DNA from: Phycisphaeraceae bacterium
Lineage (GTDB): Bacteria > Planctomycetota > Phycisphaerae > Phycisphaerales > UBA1924
Reading direction: 5' to 3'
DNA: 64,000 bases
NCBI GenBank assembly: GCA_015200025.1
Contig: CP054186.1
Location: 1,426,001 to 1,490,000 of the forward strand
The notes under the pieces were generated by a model that did not search any database, had not been told where the DNA came from, and was given only the letters and a program-made list of their open reading frames with translations. Shown in pieces: positions 1 to 9,205 of the stretch. A program made the position numbers and the translations under genes. The first letter of the stretch is position 1. Each line of letters starts with the position of its first letter.

Positions 1-2
1 TC

Positions 3-200
3 CGGGTGTGCCGGGTGGGTGAGCCGAGCGTGGTCGAGGTGATCAGCGGGCACACGTGCGTGTGCCATTGCCGATGCCGGATCGGGCTGGCCAGACCCCT
101 GGCGTCCAGGGTGATGGTCAAGGAAGTTCCGACGGGCGTGGAGGTGGCGGGGGCGGTGGGGGCGGTGGGGGCGGTGGGGGCGGTGGGGGCGGAGGGGTGA
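3..200 (+). CDS. feoA: FeoA-type SH3-like protein, C-terminal part only
   Basis: This is the end of a gene whose start lies left of the window. The frame is open from base 3 and stops at TGA 198-200. The visible stretch contains G-E-P-S-V-V-E-V, then R-I-G-L-A-R-P-L-A-S-R-V-M-V-K, which resembles the last strands of FeoA domains (a 'GDPLxVxVxG...xxLRxxxAxxVxV' pattern). FeoA proteins are small cytoplasmic SH3-like partners of the ferrous iron transporter FeoB. The position directly before feoB, with a GTGA stop/start overlap, supports the call. After the domain the protein runs into a Gly-Ala-Val repeat made by a 9-base tandem repeat, which is not usual for FeoA. The inner stretch with four cysteines (T-C-V-C-H-C-R-C) is also unusual. 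Sequence similarity is weak by eye; context carries much of the weight. Confidence 0.6.
   Translation, partial: RVCRVGEPSVVEVISGHTCVCHCRCRIGLARPLASRVMVKEVPTGVEVAGAVGAVGAVGAVGAEG
153..197 (+). repeat. 9-base tandem repeat at the feoA/feoB junction
   Basis: Four perfect copies of gcggtgggg plus a fifth copy with one change run from 153 to 197. In the feoA frame they encode a Gly-Ala-Val tail; in the feoB frame they encode only glycine. The repeat ends at the GTG start of feoB, so copy number changes keep both frames intact (9 is a multiple of 3). Confidence 0.9.
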
Positions 201-2266
201 GCGGGGACGGACCTTCCAGCGTGGCGTTTTCGAAGCGGGTGGTGCTGCTGGGCAATCCCAATACGGGGAAGACGACGCTGTTCAATCGGCTGTGCGGTCT
301 TCGGGCGAAAACGAGCAACTTCCCGGGGACGACGCAGGAAGCGAGGGTTGGAGAGACCCGTATTGGTGGGGCGGGTGGGGCGGGTGGAGTGGTGGTCGAG
401 GTCATTGACCTTCCCGGGGTGTATTCGCTCGAACTGGAACAGAGCGAGGCGGCCGTGTGCCGCGAGGTGCTGGCCGGGCGGCTCATGCCGCGTGGCGAGC
501 GGGCGGGCGACCCCGACGTCGCGTGCGTGGTGCTGGACGCGGCGAACCTCCCGAGAAACCTGGTGGTGGCGGGCGAGGTGCTCCGCCGGCGTCTCCCGAC
601 GGTGGTCGCGCTGAACATGATTGACCTGGCGCGTCGCGACGGGGTCGAGATCGACTCGGGCGTGCTGTCCGAGCGGCTGGGGTGCGCGGTGGTCCCGGTC
701 TCGGCGCGGTCGGGCGAGGGCGTGCGGTCGCTCCAGGACGCCATCGCGTCGGCGCGGGTGACCAACATCACCCCGCCCGGGAGTGTGGAGGGGCTCGAAG
801 CCTGGGCCGACGGGGTGTACGCGGCGTGCGTCCGGCTCGCGCCGGGCGCGGTCCGTCACGCCGGGCCAGGCGACCCATCGGCGCACGCCGGGGACGTCGG
901 CCCTGTGGGCGGGCGCGCGGCTTCCCCGCACGGGCTGCGTGCCAGGACGCAGGCCGACACCACCGACCGGATCGACCGCGTCACGATGAACCCGGCCCTG
1001 GGCCCGGTCCTGCTGGCGGGGGTGATGGCGGCCTTGTTCTGGTCGATCTTCAGCCTCGCGACGTACCCGATGGATTGGATCGACTGGTTTTTCGGGGCCG
1101 TCGTGGCGCGGGTCCACGAGAACTTGCCCGAAGGGATCCTCGCGGACCTGCTGGCCGACGGGGTGCTCGCGGGGGTCGGCGCGACGGTGATCTTCCTCCC
1201 GCAGATCGCGCTGTTGTTTTTCCTGATCTCGCTGCTCGAGGACACGGGGTACCTGGCGCGGGCGGCGATGATGATGGACCGCCTGCTGCGCCCCTTCGGG
1301 CTCCCCGGGCACGCGTTCGTCCCGCTCCTGGGCAGCCACGCGTGCGCCCTCCCGGGGATCATGGCCGCCCGGGCCGTCCCCGATCGGCACGACCGCCTCG
1401 CCACCATCCTCGTCGCGCCGTTCGTGACCTGCTCCGCGAGGCTCCCGGTCTACGTCCTGCTCACCGGGCTGCTCTTCCGCGGTGAGCCGCTGAAGGCCTC
1501 GGTCGCGTTCGTGGGGTGCTACGCGCTGGGCCTGGCGGCGGCGTTGGTGAGCGCGATGATCGCTCGGCGGACGATCCTCCGCGGGTCGAGCCGCCCCATG
1601 GCCCTCGAGCTCCCGACGTACAAACTCCCGAGCCTTCGGACGGCGCTGGCGACGACCATCGACCGGTCCTGGGTCTTCCTGCGGAACGCCGGCACGAACA
1701 TCCTGGCGATCTGCGTGGTGCTGTGGTGGCTCGGCGCGTACCCGAAGGTCGACCCCCCGGGCGAGGTGGCGCAGATGCGTGAACGGGCGGCGGACCCGGC
1801 GCTCCCGCCCGACGAGGCCGCGTCGCTCGCCGCCGACGCCGACCACGCCGAGGCGAGGCACGCGCGGGCGCGGTCGTTCGCGGGGCGGTTGGGGCACGCG
1901 ATCCAGCCGGTCTTCGCGCCGCTGGGCTTTGACTGGCAGCTCTCCGTGGGCGTGCTGACGAGCTTCGCGGCGAGGGAGGTCTTTGTCTCGACGATGGCGG
2001 TGGTGACGACCGGGCGGGAGGACGCCGAGGAGGAGGGGGTGATGGAGATGGTCCGCGAGGCCACGCGCGAGGACGGCTCGCCGATCTTCACCCGCCGGGT
2101 CGCCTGGGCGCTCCTGGTGTATTACGTGCTGGCGATGCAATGCCTGCCCACGCTGGCCGTCACCGCCCGAGAGGCCGGCGGGGCCCGGTGGGCCTTCCTG
2201 CAACTGGCGTGGATGTGCGGGGTGGCGTACCTTGCGGCGTTGGGCGTGTACCACCTCGTGGCCTGA
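197..2266 (+). CDS. feoB: Ferrous iron transport protein B (GTPase-coupled permease)
   Basis: Imports Fe(II) across the inner membrane, driven or gated by an N-terminal GTPase domain. From GTG 197 the protein has 689 residues, normal for a compact FeoB. G1 is G-N-P-N-T-G-K-T-T at about 19-27, then N-F-P-G-T-T (G2 region), D-L-P-G-V-Y-S-L (G3) and N-M-I-D (G4). The membrane domain has the two Gate motifs, including G-S-H-A-C-A-L-P-G-I-M-A and P-F-V-T-C-S-A-R-L-P-V-Y. GTG 197 is preferred because it overlaps the feoA stop as GTGA, the usual sign of translational coupling; an in-frame codon at 56 would put a long run of glycines in front of the GTPase. A short loop insert of Gly-Ala sits between G2 and G3. 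Function is certain; only the start is open. Confidence 0.95.
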   Translation: MSGDGPSSVAFSKRVVLLGNPNTGKTTLFNRLCGLRAKTSNFPGTTQEARVGETRIGGAGGAGGVVVEVIDLPGVYSLELEQSEAAVCREVLAGRLMPRGERAGDPDVACVVLDAANLPRNLVVAGEVLRRRLPTVVALNMIDLARRDGVEIDSGVLSERLGCAVVPVSARSGEGVRSLQDAIASARVTNITPPGSVEGLEAWADGVYAACVRLAPGAVRHAGPGDPSAHAGDVGPVGGRAASPHGLRARTQADTTDRIDRVTMNPALGPVLLAGVMAALFWSIFSLATYPMDWIDWFFGAVVARVHENLPEGILADLLADGVLAGVGATVIFLPQIALLFFLISLLEDTGYLARAAMMMDRLLRPFGLPGHAFVPLLGSHACALPGIMAARAVPDRHDRLATILVAPFVTCSARLPVYVLLTGLLFRGEPLKASVAFVGCYALGLAAALVSAMIARRTILRGSSRPMALELPTYKLPSLRTALATTIDRSWVFLRNAGTNILAICVVLWWLGAYPKVDPPGEVAQMRERAADPALPPDEAASLAADADHAEARHARARSFAGRLGHAIQPVFAPLGFDWQLSVGVLTSFAAREVFVSTMAVVTTGREDAEEEGVMEMVREATREDGSPIFTRRVAWALLVYYVLAMQCLPTLAVTAREAGGARWAFLQLAWMCGVAYLAALGVYHLVA

Positions 2267-2276
2267 GGCGATCCCC

Positions 2277-2525
2277 ATGTTCCCCGTGCACGACTGGCAG
2301 TTCTGGGTCGCCTCCGCCGTCGCCCTCGCGGCCGCGTACACCGTCGCGCGGATGCTCCTCCCCGCGTCGTGGCTGCCCGCGCGCCGCAAGCCGGGACGAC
2401 GCGTCACACTCACCATCGAGGGCACACCCACCCCAACGGCGAGCACCGGGGCGTACCCCCACGCCCAGGTCCCGGGCCGCCCGGGTCAGCACCCGGCCTC
2501 GAAGGCCCCGAAGAACGCGTCGTAA
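2277..2525 (+). CDS. Small single-pass membrane protein downstream of feoB
   Basis: ATG 2277 begins 10 bases after the feoB stop. The 82-residue product has one hydrophobic segment at about residues 8-27 (W-V-A-S-A-V-A-L-A-A-A-Y...), then a basic stretch with R-R-K-P-G-R-R, and a Pro/Ser/Thr/Ala tail. Its place suggests an accessory of the Feo operon (many feoB operons end with a small membrane protein), but it has no cysteines and does not match the known FeoB-associated Cys-rich family. The last 40 bases overlap the end of the convergent protease gene. No function can be named. Confidence 0.6.
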   Translation: MFPVHDWQFWVASAVALAAAYTVARMLLPASWLPARRKPGRRVTLTIEGTPTPTASTGAYPHAQVPGRPGQHPASKAPKNAS

Positions 2526-4633
2526 TCGAAGAAGTCGATGAACCCGTCGGCGTTGAAATCGGCCAGGGGCTGCCCCAGATCGAACGCGTCGGCGAACGCA
2601 TCGGCGTCGAAGAAATCCACGAACCCGTCCCCGTTGAAATCCGCGTCGCAGAGCGGCTCGACATCGCCCGAGATCACCAGCCCGTACCCCTGCGACCCGA
2701 TGTTCACCGCCGGCGCGAGCACGCGGACCGCCCACGCCCCCTCGTGCGGGGCCGCGACCAACACCTGCTCGACCGAGTTGATCGCGTCGGGGGCCCCGCC
2801 CGCACGCGAGACCCCGCCCGAGAAATCGTTGCCCCAGTAGACGTTCCCGGCCCCGTCGGCGGCCCAGAGGTCGAGGTTGTTGACCGGCGCGAACGAGGTC
2901 GGGAGCGACGCCGGCGCATCGTGGAAGGCCAGCGTCGCCTTGACGGGGTGCGCCGCCGACCGGACGCGGAACCGCAGCGTGACGACGCCCCCGGTTGAGA
3001 GCGCCCCGGGCTGGTTGTTGCGGGCCTGCGCGACCACGAGCGTCGTCGCGTCGCCCGGGAAGTACAGCGTGTTGTCGATCGTGACGCGCCCCCAGCCTTC
3101 CTGGTTCGAGGGGAACCCGGCGATGCCCGTGACGTCCATCGCGCTGTTGACCAGGCAGGCCTTGAGCAAGGCGCCCGACGGGGTGAACCCGTCCGCCGGC
3201 GTGGGCGAGCCCGAGGGGTAATACCCGCGGAGGAAATACTCGCGGACCAGGGCGGCCACCGCGGTGGCGCTCGGGGCGGCCATCGAGGTGCCCGAGCTCG
3301 ACGCCGACGAGCACCCCGACAGCGCCGAGGCCGAGCGGATCCCGCACCCCGGGGTCATCACGTCGGGCTTGCGACGCCCGTCGGAGGTCGGCCCGCGCCC
3401 GCCCGAGCAGAACGTGCCCTGGCTCCCCGAATCGCCGGTGGCCGCGACGGCGAGCACGTTCTTGGCGTTCTCGGGGTTCTTGAGCAACGCGCCGTTGCTG
3501 GTCGCGAAGACGACCAGGTTGTCGTCGTGCTGCCAGGAAAAGTCATCGATGCCGCGGCAGATCCCGTCGTACGCGGTGGTCGAGTCGTTGCCGTAGGAAT
3601 TGTTGTGCGTGAACGCGCCCTGCGTGCGGTGGAGGTTGAGGCGGTTGAAGACGCCGGTCTCCGAGAACGACGGGTACGTGTGGAACACGAGTTTCGCACC
3701 GTACGCCACCCCGCGGAGGTCGTTGGTGGTCCCCGCGTCGCCCAGGACGGTCCCGGCCACGTGCGTCCCGTGAGAATCGGGCCAGGGCGACTGGTTGATC
3801 GCGACGATCTTGCGGTGGTTGGGGCCGGGCGGGTCGCCCTCGGGGTCCGTGAACGCGCAGTGTGTCTCGTCGAAACCCCCGTCGATCACCCCGATGACCG
3901 AGCCCACCCCGGTGATCCCGTGGTCGTAGAGCGGCGTCTGCCCCGTGCGGTTGGTCTGCACGATCCAACGCACCGTCGCGTTCCGGGGCGTCAACTCCGG
4001 CGCGTCGCCGACGTACTGAACATCATCGAGCCCGGCGATCAGGCCGGCCGACCCCGGGGCCATCGACGCGACCACCGACCACCGCTCGCCCTCCTGCTCG
4101 ACCCCCAGCACGCGCACACCGTCGGCTTTCGCCAGCTCCGCGAGCAGCCCCTCGGGCCTCGCCCCGGGGTGGAGCGAAACGACCGCTTGGGCGAGACCTT
4201 GGGCCGACAGACCGAGCCGGTACGCCGTGGCATACGCGCCCCGCCCGAGCCCGGGGTCGATCTTCCACGCCGGATCGACCGCGTGCGCGGAGACGACAAA
4301 CCCCAGCCCGCCGAGGTTCGCCCCCGCCGGGACGCGGGCCAGGAAACACTCGGTCGGCCAGTATTCGAGTACCTTGATCCCGAGCCGGTCCAGCGCGGCC
4401 CGCCGATCCTCGGTCATCGGCCCGTCGAGCCGGAGCACCACCGGCGCGCGCACTGGCCACGCCCCCCCCGCCAGCAGGTCCGGCGTGGCCGACAGGTCCA
4501 CCAGCCCCGACGTGAGGCTGAGGAACCCCCGGCGCGGGCCGTCACCGGCGAGCCGATCGTCACCCAGCGCCTGGGCGCACCCGGCGAGGAGGATCAGGGC
4601 GAACGACAACGCGGGCGGGGTCCTGGGTCTCAT
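2486..4633 (-). CDS. Secreted subtilisin-like protease (S8) with C-terminal GC-type dockerin
   Basis: Predicted extracytoplasmic serine protease of 715 residues. It has an N-terminal export signal with a lipobox-like L-L-A-G-C (Cys19), so it may be a lipoprotein. The S8 triad is complete: Asp251 in V-I-D-G-G, His288 in S-H-G-T-H-V-A-G and Ser450 in G-T-S-M-A-A-P. About 230 residues come before the catalytic domain, likely a propeptide, and a jelly-roll-like region follows it. The end carries two EF-hand loops of the form D-x-N-x-D-G-x-x-D-x-x-D and finishes in Glu-Ala-Gly-Cys. Unlike the other four GC-dockerin proteins here, the linker between its two EF-hands lacks the cysteine pair. It follows the STAS gene on the same strand after about 126 bases and is probably transcribed alone. 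Confidence 0.93.
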   Translation of the reverse strand: MRPRTPPALSFALILLAGCAQALGDDRLAGDGPRRGFLSLTSGLVDLSATPDLLAGGAWPVRAPVVLRLDGPMTEDRRAALDRLGIKVLEYWPTECFLARVPAGANLGGLGFVVSAHAVDPAWKIDPGLGRGAYATAYRLGLSAQGLAQAVVSLHPGARPEGLLAELAKADGVRVLGVEQEGERWSVVASMAPGSAGLIAGLDDVQYVGDAPELTPRNATVRWIVQTNRTGQTPLYDHGITGVGSVIGVIDGGFDETHCAFTDPEGDPPGPNHRKIVAINQSPWPDSHGTHVAGTVLGDAGTTNDLRGVAYGAKLVFHTYPSFSETGVFNRLNLHRTQGAFTHNNSYGNDSTTAYDGICRGIDDFSWQHDDNLVVFATSNGALLKNPENAKNVLAVAATGDSGSQGTFCSGGRGPTSDGRRKPDVMTPGCGIRSASALSGCSSASSSGTSMAAPSATAVAALVREYFLRGYYPSGSPTPADGFTPSGALLKACLVNSAMDVTGIAGFPSNQEGWGRVTIDNTLYFPGDATTLVVAQARNNQPGALSTGGVVTLRFRVRSAAHPVKATLAFHDAPASLPTSFAPVNNLDLWAADGAGNVYWGNDFSGGVSRAGGAPDAINSVEQVLVAAPHEGAWAVRVLAPAVNIGSQGYGLVISGDVEPLCDADFNGDGFVDFFDADAFADAFDLGQPLADFNADGFIDFFDYDAFFGAFEAGC

Positions 4634-4759
4634 GCTCGCTCCGGGGCGTGGGCAACGCCGTTGCTTCGACCGGCCCGCCCTTCAAGATAGATGAAAGTAC
4701 GTCCGGCACGCACCCGGAGTTGCGGCGGCACCATCGGAGCCCGGCGTGTTCGCAAGGCG

Positions 4760-5215
4760 CTAGGCGGCCTTGCGGTCACCCCCGTTACCGGGCGTCCCGC
4801 GGCCGAAGAGACGGCCGAAGACCGAGGGCTTGCGGGGTCCGACGCCCAGAGTCTCGAACGCGCCGGGGAGGTCGTCGGCGAGGGTGAGCTGGCGGTCGAG
4901 CCCGGTGGCACGGAGGATGGTCATCCCCGCGGGGTTGACCCCGACGACGACGAGTCGTCCGCCCAGCCCGTCGCAGTGCGACGCGAGGCGGAGCATCTCG
5001 TTGATCCACGCGGAGCTGAACTGCCGGACCGCGTCGATCCGCAGGATCATGCGTCCCGACGCGTGGTGCGCCAGCTCGAGGAGCCGGTTGCCAAGGAGCC
5101 GGGCCTGTCGGTCCAGCACGCTGGGCATCGCCACGGTCACGATCGACGTGCCGTGCTCACGATCACTGAGCAGCGCGTTATCCGCGCCCTCGTCCGCCAC
5201 GAGTGCATCGAGCAT
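4760..5215 (-). CDS. STAS-domain protein (anti-sigma factor antagonist-like)
   Basis: 151 residues. The core matches a STAS fold: I-V-T-V-A-M-P, then R-L-L-G-N-R-L-L-E-L, R-M-I-L-R-I-D-A-V, then Q-F-S-S-A-W-I-N-E-M-L and G-G-R-L-V-V-V-G-V-N-P, followed by I-L-R-A-T-G-L-D. Family members bind anti-sigma or regulatory kinases and are switched by phosphorylation of a serine in the middle loop; here Ser-Ser-Ala lies at that place (about residues 67-69). ATG 5213-5215 is chosen because aaggacgaag lies just upstream. A longer in-frame start exists but adds only a low-complexity leader. The C-terminal tail after the domain (R-K-P-S-V-F-G-R-L-F-G-R) is basic. No kinase or sigma gene is next to it, so its partner is unknown. 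Confidence 0.85.
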   Translation of the reverse strand: MLDALVADEGADNALLSDREHGTSIVTVAMPSVLDRQARLLGNRLLELAHHASGRMILRIDAVRQFSSAWINEMLRLASHCDGLGGRLVVVGVNPAGMTILRATGLDRQLTLADDLPGAFETLGVGPRKPSVFGRLFGRGTPGNGGDRKAA

Positions 5216-5497
5216 ACTTCGTCCTTCGCCGGACGGTCCCAAGGCCATGGCGGCGAGGCGGTCCGGGCGCCACGCCGTCACGCAAGGTGTGTCAATCGCC
5301 GGGCCCCCCGGCAACCACCCGGGCTCCGCTCCAGGGGTGGAGAGGTCCGAAGGGGACGGCTGGGCGGTCCGCGAGACCCCCCGGGGCGGGTGGCGACTTG
5401 CCTTGAGGACCGGGAACGGAATATCAAACCCCCCGTGCACGCCCGCGCCGGGCCGTATCATCGCACACAACCCGAACACCGGACATACGAGGTCGCG

Positions 5498-6466
5498 ATG
5501 GGTGAGATGATCGTTACACGAGCGTTGACCAAGCAATTCGGACCGATCCTGGCGGTCGACCGCCTGGACCTGACCGTCGCCACGGGGGAGGTCCTGGGCT
5601 TTCTCGGGCCCAACGGGGCGGGCAAGAGCACGACGATGAAGATGATCACGGGGTTCCTGACGCCCACGTCGGGGACCGCGTCGGTCCGCGGGCACGACGT
5701 GTCCAAGGAGCCGCTGGCGGTCAAGTCCCGCATCGGGTACCTGCCCGAGGGGGCTCCGCTCTACGCCGACATGACGGCGGCGGGCTTCCTGCGGTTCATC
5801 GCGCAGGTTCGCGGGCTCTCCGGCCGACGGGCCCAGGAGTGCGTCGACCGCGCGGTCGAACTGACGCAGCTCAAGGGGGTCCTGCGTCAGCCCATCGAGA
5901 CGCTGTCCAAGGGGTTCAAGCGCCGGGTCGGGCTCGCGCAGGCCATCCTGCACGACCCCGAGGTCCTGATCCTCGACGAGCCGACCGACGGCCTGGACCC
6001 CAACCAGAAGCACCAGGTCCGTCAGTTGATCCGCGAGATGGCGGCCGCGGGGGGGAAGGCGATCGTCCTGAGCACGCACATCCTCGAAGAAGTCGAGGCG
6101 GTCTGCTCGCGGGCGATTATCGTGGCCAAGGGGCGGATCGTCGCCGACGGGACGCCGGCCCAGTTGCAGGCCCGAAGCCGGTATCACAACGCGGTGACGC
6201 TGACGGTCCAGGCTCCGGCGTCGGCGCTCGAGGAACTCGCCCGCCTGCCCGGGGTCGCGGGGGTCGAGGACCTCTCGCCCCCGAAGGATGCTGGGGGAGT
6301 GGCGGGCGGTGTGGGGGTGGTGCGGTGCACGGTGATCCCGAAGAAGGGGGAGGTGGTGGCCGAGCGGGTCTCGCGTCACGCGAGGGAGAAGGGCTGGGCG
6401 ATCGATCAGCTCCGCGTCGAGTCGGGGCGGCTCGACGACGTGTTCCGCCAGATCACCGCCGCCTGA
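5498..6466 (+). CDS. ABC transporter ATPase, GldA-like
   Basis: First gene of a four-gene operon. The 322-residue protein is a standard ABC-2 type ATPase: Walker A G-P-N-G-A-G-K-S-T at about 36-44, a signature region L-S-K-G-F-K-R-R (a degenerate LSGGQ as in GldA and NatA relatives), Walker B V-L-I-L-D-E-P-T-D-G-L-D, and the H-loop S-T-H-I. The last ~90 residues form the extra domain seen in this subfamily. gagg lies six bases before ATG 5498; the open frame upstream looks non-coding. The following genes supply the permease and two periplasm-facing partners, so it energises that complex. GldA is named for gliding bacteria, but the same set is widespread in planctomycetes, and the substrate is unknown. 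Confidence 0.95.
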   Translation: MGEMIVTRALTKQFGPILAVDRLDLTVATGEVLGFLGPNGAGKSTTMKMITGFLTPTSGTASVRGHDVSKEPLAVKSRIGYLPEGAPLYADMTAAGFLRFIAQVRGLSGRRAQECVDRAVELTQLKGVLRQPIETLSKGFKRRVGLAQAILHDPEVLILDEPTDGLDPNQKHQVRQLIREMAAAGGKAIVLSTHILEEVEAVCSRAIIVAKGRIVADGTPAQLQARSRYHNAVTLTVQAPASALEELARLPGVAGVEDLSPPKDAGGVAGGVGVVRCTVIPKKGEVVAERVSRHAREKGWAIDQLRVESGRLDDVFRQITAA

Positions 6467-6496
6467 ACGCCGGCCCATCGCACGGAGTGCTCGCCG

Positions 6497-7234
6497 ATGA
6501 TGAGAGGATTGCTCCCGGTCTTTCGACGCGAACTGTCGGGGTATTTCATCACCCCGGTCGCGTACGTGTTCATCGTGATCTTCCTGATCCTGGCGGGGGT
6601 GTTCACGTTCCAGATGGGGCAGTGGTACGAGGCCAACCAGGCGGACCTGCGGGTGTTCTTCAACGCCCACCCGTGGCTGTACCTGTTCCTGATCCCCGCG
6701 TTGTCGATGCGGCTGTGGGCCGAGGAACGCCGCGGCGGGACGATCGAGTTGCTCCTGACGCTCCCGGTCTCTCGGGCGGGGGCGGTGCTGGGGAAGTACC
6801 TGGCGGCGTGGGCGTTCGCGGCCCTGGCCCTGGCGCTGACGTTCCCGCTGTGGATCACGGTCAACGTGCTGGGGCGTCCGGACAACGCGGCGATCGTGGC
6901 GGGGTACCTCGGGAGCGCGATGATGGCGGGTGGGTTCCTGGCCATCGGCGCCGCCGTCTCCGCCGCCACCAAGAGCCAGATCATCGCGTTCATCCTGACG
7001 GTGATGCTCTGCTTCGGGTTCCTGCTGGCGGGCTTCGCGCCGGTGCTGGACTTCTTCCGGGGGTGGGCGCCGGCGTTCATCGTCGACACCGTCGCGGGGT
7101 TTAGTTTCCTCACCCGCTTCGACGGGATCGCCAAGGGCGTCCTCCAGCTCCAGGACGTCGTCTTCTTCGGCTCGCTGATCGCCGCGTGCCTCGCCGCCAA
7201 CCTGATCATCGTCGAGGCCAAGAAGGCCGCCTGA
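6497..7234 (+). CDS. ABC-2 type permease, GldF-like
   Basis: 245 residues with about six membrane spans: the first near residues 20-40 (F-I-T-P-V-A-Y-V-F-I-V-I-F), others near 55, 105, 145, 180 and 215. It has the typical family start 'xRELxGYFxTPVAYVF' and the motif R-L-W-A-E-E-R-R-G-G-T-I-E-L-L-L-T-L-P-V. It forms the membrane channel of the complex with the ATPase directly upstream (30-base gap) and the GldG-like protein directly downstream (12-base gap). Two ATG codons sit together at 6497 and 6500; ggag lies about nine bases upstream. Confidence 0.93.
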   Translation: MMRGLLPVFRRELSGYFITPVAYVFIVIFLILAGVFTFQMGQWYEANQADLRVFFNAHPWLYLFLIPALSMRLWAEERRGGTIELLLTLPVSRAGAVLGKYLAAWAFAALALALTFPLWITVNVLGRPDNAAIVAGYLGSAMMAGGFLAIGAAVSAATKSQIIAFILTVMLCFGFLLAGFAPVLDFFRGWAPAFIVDTVAGFSFLTRFDGIAKGVLQLQDVVFFGSLIAACLAANLIIVEAKKAA

Positions 7235-7246
7235 GGAGGACCGCCC

Positions 7247-9169
7247 GTGCCACGCCAGCTCGCCACGCTCGCCACGCTCGCCGCCCTCCTGGTGGTGTTT
7301 GTCGCGGTCAATATGCTCTCCGCCGTCGGCCTGCGGGGCGCTCGGCTCGACCTGACCGCCGAGCGCCTGCACACCCTGACCGACGGCGCCCGCGCGATCG
7401 CACGCGACATCGAGGAGCCCATCGACCTGACCCTCTACACGACCGACCAGGTCGTCGTCGACAACCCGGCGTACCGCGCCCTGGCCAAAAGGGTCCGCGA
7501 GATCATCGGGGAGTTCGCCGCCGAATCCCGCGGGAAGATCCGCTTCAAGGTCGTTAGCCCCGAGCCCTGGTCCGACGAGGAGCGTCAGGTCCAGGACGCG
7601 GGCGTCGAGATCCGCCCGATCAACCAGAAGGGCGACGTCCTCATCCTCGGGCTCGTCGGCTCCAACACCACCGGGGGCACGGAGGTCATCCCGAGGTTCG
7701 ACCCCGGGTCCGAGCAACTCCTCGAGTACGACATCGCGAAGCTGATCTACACGCTCAAGACCCCCGTCAAGCGCACGATCGGCGTGATGGCCTCCATCGG
7801 GTCGGGCGGGTTCGACCCGCGCACCATGCGCCCCACGCCCCCCTGGCAGACCCTCGACCTGCTCGGGAAGTTCTTCGAGCGAGAGACCATCCCCGAGACG
7901 GCCGACCGCATCCCCGACGGCGTGGACATCCTCCTCGTGGTCCACCCGAAAGACCTCTCCGAGACCGCCCTCTACGCCATCGACCAGTTCGTGATGCGGG
8001 GCGGTCGGCTGCTCGTGTTTGTCGACCCCCTGTGCTTCTTCGACCCCGGGAACCCGCGCGACCAGTTCGCCGCCCTCACCGGCGCCGATAAAGCCTCGAA
8101 CCTCGACCGCCTCCTGAACGCCTGGGGCGTCGAGGTGACCAACGACAAGGTCGTCGGGGACCGCCTCTACGCCGCCTCGCAGCCCATCCGCAAGGACGGG
8201 CGTCTGGTCCCGGCCCAGTGGCTCCCGCTCCTGGGCCTCCGCCGCGAGGCGCTCTCGCGCAACGACGAGGTGAGCCGGAACCTCGAGCCCGCGATCGCGC
8301 AGGTCTTCCTCGCCGGTGCGATCCGCCGCAAGGACGACGCCCAGGGTCCAAGGCTCACGATCACGCCGATCCTGACCAGCAGCGACGAGTCCGGGCTGAT
8401 GGAGAAGATGGGCCTGACCGACCCGAACACCTACGACCAACTCCTGGACACCTTCGCCGAGGACACGGGCGGGCACGCCATCGCCGCCCGCCTGACGGGC
8501 CCGATCAACTCGGCGTTCCCCGGGGGCCCGCCCGCTCCCGCCCAAGCCCCCCCCGAGCCCGCCGCCGCGCCCCCCGCGGGCCACCTCAAGGAGTCCCGCG
8601 TCCCGGCGAACATCATCCTGGTCGCCGACGTGGACATGCTCTCGGACCAGATGCAGGTGGACCTCTCCGCCCAGAGCGTGATCCCGATGCAGAACGGGAA
8701 CGCCTCGTTCCTGGTGGGCGCCATCGCGAACCTCGCCGGCTCGCCCGAGTTGCTCTCGATCCGCCCCCGCGGGGCGGCCCGCCCCTTCGACCGCGTGGAG
8801 AAGATCCGCCGCGACGCCGCCCGGGAGTTCCGGGAGAAGGAGCGCAAGGCCCAGTCCCGTCTCGACGAGGCGACGCGGAGCCTGCAGACGGCCATCGACG
8901 AGGACAAGGTCAAGGTGGGCGAGGACGGGCGGATCGACCTGACGGAACGGCAGAAGGAGCGGGTGGCCGAGCTGCGCAAGACCGTCAGCGAGGCCGACCG
9001 CGAGCTGCGGGCCGTCAAGCGGGACCAGAACCGCGCGGTGGAGCAGTTGGGGTCCCGCCTGAAGTTCATCAACATCGCGCTGATGCCCGCGCTCGTGGCG
9101 TTGCTCGCGGTGGGGCTCGGGGCGTACCGGGCCGCACAGCGACGCGCGGAGAGGGCCCGTTCCGCCTGA
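7247..9169 (+). CDS. GldG-like membrane-anchored ABC accessory protein
   Basis: 640 residues starting at GTG 7247, preceded by gaggagga. A signal anchor at about 5-25 leads into the family hallmark D-L-T-A-E-R-L-H-T-L-T-D-G-A-R (residues ~32-46), then a large extracytoplasmic domain with the 'GldG/ABC uncharacterised' fold (for example I-G-V-M-A-S-I-G-S and G-G-R-L-L-V-F-V-D-P). A Pro/Ala-rich insert lies near residues 425-450. Near the C-terminus a charged coiled coil (~530-610) leads to a last membrane span, I-A-L-M-P-A-L-V-A-L-L-A-V-G-L-G. Family members are thought to be the third subunit of GldF-type exporters. It is immediately followed by the DUF4340-type gene, the usual order in planctomycetes. 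Confidence 0.9.
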   Translation: MPRQLATLATLAALLVVFVAVNMLSAVGLRGARLDLTAERLHTLTDGARAIARDIEEPIDLTLYTTDQVVVDNPAYRALAKRVREIIGEFAAESRGKIRFKVVSPEPWSDEERQVQDAGVEIRPINQKGDVLILGLVGSNTTGGTEVIPRFDPGSEQLLEYDIAKLIYTLKTPVKRTIGVMASIGSGGFDPRTMRPTPPWQTLDLLGKFFERETIPETADRIPDGVDILLVVHPKDLSETALYAIDQFVMRGGRLLVFVDPLCFFDPGNPRDQFAALTGADKASNLDRLLNAWGVEVTNDKVVGDRLYAASQPIRKDGRLVPAQWLPLLGLRREALSRNDEVSRNLEPAIAQVFLAGAIRRKDDAQGPRLTITPILTSSDESGLMEKMGLTDPNTYDQLLDTFAEDTGGHAIAARLTGPINSAFPGGPPAPAQAPPEPAAAPPAGHLKESRVPANIILVADVDMLSDQMQVDLSAQSVIPMQNGNASFLVGAIANLAGSPELLSIRPRGAARPFDRVEKIRRDAAREFREKERKAQSRLDEATRSLQTAIDEDKVKVGEDGRIDLTERQKERVAELRKTVSEADRELRAVKRDQNRAVEQLGSRLKFINIALMPALVALLAVGLGAYRAAQRRAERARSA

Positions 9170-9205
9170 GCACGCCCGCACACGACCCCGACGAGGGAGC
9201 CCGCC

